64,000 nt of DNA, taken from positions 13,521,806 through 13,585,805 of the forward strand of contig OZ029921.1 in assembly GCA_964023275.1 (NCBI GenBank). The letters run 5' to 3'. The notes below the pieces were generated by a model. That model was not told the origin of the DNA and did not search any database. It saw only the letters and a program-made list of their open reading frames with translations. The stretch comes from Norana najaformis (lineage: Eukaryota > Annelida > Clitellata > Crassiclitellata > Hormogastridae). Within the stretch, counting starts at the first letter, position 1. Every line of letters starts with the position of its first letter. Below, one piece after another: positions 60,501 to 64,000 of the stretch. The position numbers and the translations under genes were made by a program.

Positions 60501-62353
60501 AGGAACAGACTGAGTCAGAAAAAAACATGTAGGTATTTTAGACATGGCTGGTTGGATAAGAAAAAGAAGCAGACGTCAGAAGGATGGAGAAATAAAAACG
60601 ACCAGTTTATTCTGAAAGTGACAAAAGACGATGGCTGGAGAGATGGAGCACTCATGTATGACAGTGAACAGGAAAGAGAAACAATAATGAGCATTGCAGT
60701 GAAACCACTACGACAAAAGAATCTACTGAAGCAATTAGTTTAAAAGTGTCAAAAAACAATCTCTCAGGAACAAAACTCAACTTCAAAGCAAAATCAATGC
60801 AATAAACTTCAGAAGTCATTTGAAGGCCGAGAAAAGACCATAAAATAGTGATGGCACTATTTTATGGTCTTTTTTCATTCCTTAAAAAGCATGTGAACAA
60901 CTGTCAAAATTTTAAGTCAGAGCAGAAAGCCATTGATGAAATACACTTACTTTTCTCCCTCGTAAGATAATCTGCATTTTCTTTTGCTAATCTTGTCACT
61001 TCGGCTGCTAGCTCAAAGATCTTGTTGTCTTGTGACTTTGTTTCTTTCAGTTGTAACTGCACAACATACAGCGAAGCCTCGGTATGTGCAACCTTTTAAA
61101 TCTTGCAGTAATGCTCACATACAGTTGTCATATCAACCTTGATGCAAGCCAGTTAACGTGGTCATAATTAACAGCAGCAGCTAAATATACCAGAGTGTGG
61201 TACATACAAATGCTAGTAGATACACCAGCACATAATTAGGGAAATAGGCACAAGCAGAAACTACAAAATGGGACAGAAATTCTATTCTGTCTTTCAAGGT
61301 TGCCAGTCAGTCCTTACAACATTTATGGCCTTTTCTTTCATAAATGCCTGCACACACAAACACACACACACACGCACACGAAATTCACCTTTTCTCTGAG
61401 TTCCTTTTCAGCCTCCAAGAGTGATTTTTCCTGAACCAGGTTAATCATATTTCTGTCGGCTTCTTCTAGCTGGATCTTCAAAGCCCTCAGCTCATCCTGA
61501 TAACAAAACAGAACTACTGAAAGTAACATTGAACTAAAATGAAATGAAATTCAATTATTACCTAGTCTGACCAATACAAACAACCAAAATACATCAGAAC
61601 TTCCTTTGTAACATGAATTCTAATGTAACAATCACCAAGCAACATGGATCCTAAATAAAATACAGGTTTATAATACAACCTCATTATAATGCAATTTTTT
61701 ACATCATGTTATGGTATACAATATGTATGTATGTACCTCTATTTGACTTTTAAAGCCTTTGTTAGAAAACCAACTTATTTCAAACATGATTTCTCTAAAG
61801 TGCTGTCAGAAAACATTAATAGCACTGAAATACATAGCTCCCTAAGACAGGATTGAGAATAACCAGCCAGGCAGTTAGGCATCAGCAAAAGGATCTTAAA
61901 CTCAATGCATCTTTACATAGACAACCAGTGCAGCTCGTCCTGTATGTATGCAGAAACCAAATTTAGAAATATAACAGAAAAGAATTGCCAGTTTATACAA
62001 ATTTGGTTGCCCTCACTCAAACTAACTGTACTGGCCACTTCCAGAAAGACACCTCTGAAGTATTCAGAAAATAAACACAGTGCAACTGGACAAGTCCGCT
62101 AAACATCAGGACCCTGTCCAACTCTAATGAAGCTCTGACATGATCACCTCACCTGCAACTTTGAGATTTCTTCTCGCAGGCGATCAACCTGTTCTTCTGT
62201 CCATTCGAATGGCGGTGCTTCTTGTCCGATCATATCACCATCATCAGCTGCACCTGCAGTTTCCACAGGAGACAAGGCCAATGTTCGACTGATGCAGCCT
62301 GGACCAATGCTGCTACGAATTTTGTAGCCGGCTTTCTTCGGGGTTGTCATAAT
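32290..62353 (-). CDS. KIF15: KIF15-like kinesin-12, stalk and tail exons (motor part outside window)
   Basis: Seventeen exons in transcript order: 62353-62153, 61496-61389, 61056-60951, 58240-58110, 57193-57116, 54871-54755, 52954-52874, 51860-51690, 49970-49743, 47947-47849, 44879-44832, 44257-44024, 39099-38978, 38772-38677, 36865-36794, 36024-35931, 33573-32290. All have AG/GT borders and matching phases, with no internal stop, and sum to 3270 bp (1089 residues plus stop). Nearly all of it up to the last exon is heptad-rich coiled coil. The first exon starts after a 3' splice site (GTATCAG) with IMTTPKKAGYK. As I recall it, vertebrate KIF15 has IITTPTKAYQL in mid-stalk, then a Pro-rich stretch and an acidic helix, as here (APPFEWTEEQVDRLREEISK). 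The last exon has the GHQNHLQKIAYLDRLK box shared by KIF15 and HMMR near their C-termini. Kinesin-12 is a plus-end spindle motor that supports bipolarity. HMMR is the alternative, but the internal first exon argues against it. Confidence 0.82.
33830..35250 (+). mobile_element. RTE-like LINE fragment, decayed, in the last KIF15 intron
   Basis: The plus strand encodes pieces of an endonuclease-reverse transcriptase in order. These are VLKDEVLAAISEMKNKKAGG, EDQFGFRKSRGTRDATGALR, DVYVCFVDYEKAFDRVDW (first catalytic Asp region), GIIGRGIRQGCLLSPLLF, and FAEDQAML where FADD is expected, then EYGMKINIKKTKVM. Several frameshifts and stops separate them, and the catalytic box is changed, so it is dead. 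The style (GFRKSRGTRDA, CFVDYEKAFD) is that of RTE-type elements. It is antisense to KIF15. Confidence 0.85.
35262..35567 (-). mobile_element. 5S-rRNA-derived SINE-like copy 2
   Basis: On the minus strand it reads GGTGGCTACATGGTTGTTGA, then AACAGGCGCAGTAAGTTAAG. GTCGGGTTAGTACTTGAATG with GGTGACC follows, then GGAATA, a body with AATGATCCTTTGACCCTGGG, and a tail GTATTACCTTTACCTTTT. Compared with 5S rRNA the match covers AAGCTAAG...GTCGGG...TTAGTACTTGGATGGGAGACC and GGAATA. It abuts the end of the RTE-like fragment. It is closer to 5S than copy 1. Confidence 0.65.
39453..42226. mobile_element. TA-type CCGTATT element with an inserted LINE
   Basis: The left end CCGTATTTTCCAGACTATAAGTC and the right end GACTTACAGTCTGGAAAATATGG are inverted copies. 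The right side is followed by TA (42227-42228); the left has TG in its place. The total length is 2774 bp, of which about 1.4 kb is a LINE insertion at about 40750-42135. A third terminus-like piece (GGTGCATCTTATACTGGAGT, then TTTATGGTA) lies at about 40717-40745, just before the LINE. A plus frame at 40168-40416 (82 codons, ending in ADFKKA) might be a pogo-type transposase scrap, but no catalytic motif is visible. Confidence 0.7.
40750..42135 (+). mobile_element. CR1/Jockey-group LINE, 3' half, with (CATT)n tail
   Basis: The plus strand gives WFESYLNNRQQ, GSILDPLLFLIYMNDLP and the catalytic box FILFADDTNIFLS (about 40934-40975). Then come NKFLGV-type thumb residues (SCKFLGVFIYNHLTWNMHI) and, after a small frame break near 41480, RYEQRLLPCVFDNYF and IGPSIWNELPLEIRNLP, the usual C-terminus. 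It ends with ATTCATTCATT repeats at about 42105-42135. The FADD box is intact. A 198-codon frame and an 86-codon frame remain, so the copy is fairly young but 5'-truncated: the endonuclease half is absent. Confidence 0.88.
42530..43860 (-). mobile_element. CR1/L2-type LINE reverse transcriptase, decayed, KIF15 intron
   Basis: From right to left the minus strand encodes ATDLLLLKKEGLEPDDPSN (43640-43600), NFDHHQSAYRRHCSTEMALL (about 43510), ASVLGLILFTVFVAPVICVI with ISHHQHASDTLL where YADDTQL is expected (about 43200-43120), ACSIVRAKLDYCNLLL (about 42750) and FTPVLAKLHWLPVR (about 42620). The order is that of a CR1/L2 ORF2 from motif 2 to the thumb. The catalytic box is destroyed and frames shift repeatedly. 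It reads in the same direction as KIF15. Confidence 0.85.
45324..46701. mobile_element. TA-flanked CCGTATA element (copy 3), KIF15 intron
   Basis: It begins CCGTATATACCCGCGTATTA and ends CGACTTATACGCGAGTATATACGG, with TA on both sides (45322-45323 and 46702-46703). Internal CGCGTATAAGTCGA motifs are repeated near both ends. The right third aligns with copy 1. At 45614 there is a second, related terminus (CCGTATTTTCCGGGTTATTATGC) whose partner I do not find, so another relative may be partly nested inside. CG dinucleotides are far more frequent here than in the flanks, as expected if the copy has had little time to decay. Confidence 0.8.
47467..47503. repeat. (AAT)n / (ATT)n microsatellite
   Basis: ATAATAATAATAATAATTAA is followed by TAATATTATTATTATTATC. 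The two halves are inverted copies and can form a short hairpin. Confidence 0.85.
49160..49235 (-). mobile_element. LINE 3' module, short copy
   Basis: ATTGTAATGAGAAATTTATG, then AGCACTGCTTCAAGAGAAAC and TAATCAGAGGTGCTTTTTAC, parallel the ends at 55640 (ATTGTAATCAAAAATTTATA...CTTCAAGGTATACTCATCAGAGGCACTCC) and 19440. Only the 3' end of the LINE is present. Confidence 0.55.
50290..51345 (+). mobile_element. Retrotransposon gag remnant, KIF15 intron
   Basis: A long Glu/Lys/Arg/Gln-rich stretch (METERKETVEANGRRQEQME and further) precedes a gag-like capsid core. That core reads DLAEIPVYVETVQNSFDSFG, EKQFWVKTLLPLMTAKART, a stop and shift, then FDNYEHVKEHILTEFKFTSR followed by EYGARM. In Metaviridae-like and related LTR retrotransposons such a charged coiled coil precedes a capsid with W....L.P.L...A......L and Y..VK..IL..F.L....Y. 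No protease, reverse transcriptase or LTR is seen, so this is an isolated fragment with stops and frameshifts. A (CA)n run lies inside it. Confidence 0.65.
50596..50621. repeat. (CA)n microsatellite
   Basis: An uninterrupted CA run of about 13 units lies within the gag remnant. A second, less pure run (CACACACACACACGCACACG) is at about 61352-61380, only a few bases past the donor site of the second KIF15 exon listed. Confidence 0.9.
52612..52675. repeat. Three ~22-bp repeats each holding a palindrome
   Basis: There are three consecutive units: CGGCAGTAATTATTGCAGACGT, CGGCAATAATTATTGTGGACAT and TGGCAATAATTATTGCCAAAG (the last slightly shorter). Units 2 and 3 contain the perfect palindrome CAATAATTATTG; unit 3 extends it to GGCAATAATTATTGCC. 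Confidence 0.85.
55640..56060 (-). mobile_element. 5'-truncated LINE tail (RT C-terminus + 3' UTR)
   Basis: On the minus strand one frame gives ...RSWNCLPGDLQHELLSLSAT and CKRLKTYLL, the CR1/Jockey-group C-terminus (WN.LP.DLR....L..F...LKTYL). The 3' module follows: CCAGGAGTGCCTCTGATGAG, TATACCTTGAAGTGGCGCC and TTATAAATTTTTGATTACAA. This is the clearest copy of the module shared by several fragments in the window. Confidence 0.75.
58790..59370 (+). mobile_element. CR1/Jockey-group LINE 3' fragment, sense (+)
   Basis: The plus strand gives SSKYLGVYVDQHLTWSEHIV with HISRKIAKNINVLY (about 58812-58915). Then, in changing frames, come RYHHRLLPATFDNFFG, HSHNTRSS and PPELTQVPGLGLFTAHLK. These are the thumb and C-terminal motifs also seen in the LINE at 40750, though this copy is clearly older. 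Several stops. Antisense to KIF15. Confidence 0.8.
59537..60038. mobile_element. MITE with GGGGTTGTCCATAAA ends
   Basis: The left end GGGGGTTGTCCATAAAGGATG with CCCGC is the inverted counterpart of the right end, whose reverse complement is GGGGTCATCCATAAAAGATG with TCCGT. TA borders both sides (59535-59536 and 60039-60040). It is 502 bp long with no coding capacity. G/C-rich strings (CCCTCCCTCCC at about 59993-60011) lie near the right end. Ends of this type are common in invertebrate MITEs. Confidence 0.75.
60095..60298 (-). mobile_element. LINE endonuclease fragment
   Basis: A 67-codon minus-strand frame begins VEILALSETWLQLCNTPLIS followed by DITPYFSLL. This matches the apurinic-endonuclease motif of CR1/Jockey-group LINEs (D.LALTETWL......ISD.TP.GF.L), which carries a catalytic Glu. 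The piece is isolated and could come from the same kind of LINE as its neighbours. Confidence 0.75.
60832..60873. repeat. Perfect 19-bp hairpin with 4-base loop
   Basis: AAAAGACCATAAAATAGTG, loop ATGG, then CACTATTTTATGGTCTTTT, with no mismatch. It lies in a KIF15 intron about 80 bp past the donor of the exon ending at 60951. No function can be read from the sequence. Confidence 0.9.
61770..62060 (-). mobile_element. LINE RT fragment, diverged
   Basis: On the minus strand ELHWLS, then RCIEFKILLL, NCLAGYSQSCLRELC and finally a Phe/Ser-rich end follow the CR1/Jockey-group C-terminal pattern (LHWLPV..RI.FKI.L......G....YL.EL). It sits in the KIF15 intron before the exon beginning at 61496. Confidence 0.6.
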
Positions 62354-62939
62354 CTGATACAAATCAAAGGAATTTCGAAGTCACCGTACAGATCAGTATA
62401 TTCTGTATTTATTTTTGTATAGTCATTTTAAGTTAAAATTAACAGCCTGGAAAATTATGAAAATTTCCTTGTTAAGAATTAATTCTAAATAAATGCTGAC
62501 AGTCTGCAAAAATTTGCCTTAAAAATTAAAAACAATTCATAAGCCTGTGGTTCATCGTGCTATTCAACTTAACAAACTGATTTTAAGTATTCTTGTCATC
62601 AATTCTCTTTAACTCAGCAGAGGAGGTGAAGGTCTTATCATACAGTAGTTCAAATTTTTAAGTGACTACAACAGTACACGTCTGCACTATTATTACAAGA
62701 GATATATCCTCCACGGCTCTGGCAATATTATTTAAACTTTCTGTAATCAACCACTGTGCCAAATATGTAATTATCCAGCCAAGGTAGTAAAAATCACCAC
62801 ATATACAATATGTACATACATACAAGCTAGCAAACTGAAAATCTGTCAGAAGATAATGGGCTGTAATCAAACTGTTATACTGAGCCATTTTCTGGTTACT
62901 TTTTATTTCTGCATTAATTAATTATTATTAATTAGAAAC

Positions 62940-63240
62940 TTGTATTGTGCTGGTATCTAATGCACAAGGCAGTCAGCTCAATATCCAGGTAAGGCCAATG
63001 AAACAGAGAGGCAGCCTACAGTGGATAAGCCAACCGAAAAATGTAAGTCTTAAGTTGAGCATGAAATGACAGAGGAGACAGCATAATGCATAGATGCAGG
63101 AAAAGAATTCCAAAATTTAGGTCTAGCAACCAACAAAGCCTGTTTACCAAGAACAGTTCTAGTTTTTGGCACAATCAGAGAAAGGCAAGCAAGACGACCT
63201 GGTTGAATAATGATAACTTGGACGAAGGAGAACTGATTTT
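62940..63240 (-). mobile_element. LINE C-terminal fragment A
   Basis: On the minus strand VPKTRTVLGKQALLVARPKF followed by WNSFPASM matches the standard end of this LINE group. The 3' UTR piece toward 62940 contains TGTAGGCTGCCTCTCTG. It repeats the end of the fragment next door, so the two are either successive insertions or a duplication. Confidence 0.7.
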
Positions 63241-63301
63241 AAGTACTGTCATTGACTAGAGTTCAATGTTTTATAAACTAGAAGCCCCAATTTTAAAAAA
63301 A

Positions 63302-63650
63302 TTAGTATTTCCAATATTTAGGTCCAGCAACCAAAAAAGCCACCAAGAACACCAGAAGAGTTCTAGTTTTTGGTACAAAAAGAGAAAGACGATCACACGA
63401 CCTGGACGAATAACGATAGGTCTGGAGAATGAGGACTGATTTTAGGTATAGTGATTGGACACCAGAGTCTAATGTTTTAAGCACTCTAAGCCAAAATTTG
63501 AAATACATCCTTTGCCGAACAGGAAGCCAATGCAAAGATTTAAGTAAAGGGGTTATATGCTCATATTTGGGCATATCAGTTATGGCTCTACCCAGAGTTC
63601 TCAACTCTTTGGAGTTTCTGCATGTTTGGCTTTGTGATACCAGTATGAAG
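63302..63650 (-). mobile_element. LINE C-terminal fragment B
   Basis: A 100-codon minus-strand frame contains HITPLLKSLHWLPVRQRMYF, KFWLRVLKTLDSG and, near its end, VPKTRTLLVFLVAFLVAGPK followed by YW. These are the thumb and C-terminus of a CR1/Jockey-group reverse transcriptase, uninterrupted over 300 bp. Upstream parts are absent. Confidence 0.8.
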
Positions 63651-63862
63651 CGAGTTAGAGTCCAGACAACTGGAGACCAATGTGTCTGCCAGAGATATGC
63701 TTTAGGATATGTGGATAAAATGCCTAAATCTGTGTATGTCTCAAATATACAAATATGATGACTTACAAATACTATTTACATAGTCAGTGAGACACAGTAG
63801 AATAAAAAAAATGCCCATGTTAGAAGCAGCATTAGCTAACTCGACAAGCGATCGACAGCATT

Positions 63863-63925
63863 AAATATAAGTACGTAAGTAAGTAATGCATTTGTTAACA
63901 CACCATATAGCCATCAGATGAGCAA
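63863..63925 (-). repeat. Retroposon-like 3' end with (TTAC)n tail, copy 2
   Basis: This is the inverted counterpart of 2412-2474: ACGTAAGTAAGTAATGCATT, TGTTAACACACCATATAGCC, ATCAGATGAGC. The core is about 45 bp with few differences. Confidence 0.6.
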
Positions 63926-64000
63926 AAAATATATAAAATAAAAAAATAACACACTGGTTTTTTTTCTAGAATAACAACAAAACAGAAGCAGATAGAGCCA

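Overview
The window is nuclear DNA of a multicellular animal. Its genes are split by many introns with ordinary GT-AG borders. It holds two conserved metazoan protein families and a dense population of LINEs, SINE-like copies and DNA transposons typical of aquatic invertebrates. I cannot name a phylum from the sequence. The DNA is AT-rich, and the single-copy parts look poor in CG compared with some of the transposons. No bacterial, phage or CRISPR features are present.

Layout. 1-811: the decayed remnant of a DDE_Tnp_4 (PIF/Harbinger-type) transposase on the minus strand, running off the left edge. 812-5370: no gene seen. 5371-12121: a three-level nest of DNA transposons. The outer element has ~900-bp inverted arms. 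Inside it a Mutator-like element (6740-10537) with a FLYWCH-plus-MULE transposase sits between perfect 8-bp target duplications, and it interrupts the outer element's own gene. Inside the Mutator-like element is a TA-flanked element (8643-10067).

12949-27445 (+): a complete-looking five-exon OSGIN (oxidative stress induced growth inhibitor) coding sequence of about 517 residues, followed by a poly(A) signal. 27446-32289: an intergenic stretch with a 5S-rRNA-derived SINE-like copy and LINE debris. 32290-62353 (-): seventeen consecutive, phase-compatible exons encoding the 1089-residue stalk and C-terminal part of a KIF15 (kinesin-12) protein. The motor exons must lie to the right of the window. 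OSGIN and the KIF15-like gene are convergent, with stop codons about 4.8 kb apart. The last KIF15 exon carries a tail of about 380 residues beyond the conserved GHQN box, which I do not recognise. The KIF15 introns are filled with LINE fragments of several types, a retrotransposon gag remnant, two further TA-flanked elements, a MITE, minisatellite-like palindromic repeats and a perfect 19-bp hairpin. 62354-64000: LINE fragments and a short dispersed repeat also present near the left end.

OSGIN is a flavin-monooxygenase-like growth and stress protein and KIF15 a mitotic spindle motor. Nothing in the sequence shows that the two genes work together. The rest is mobile-element history, and the nested transposon block is its most informative part.
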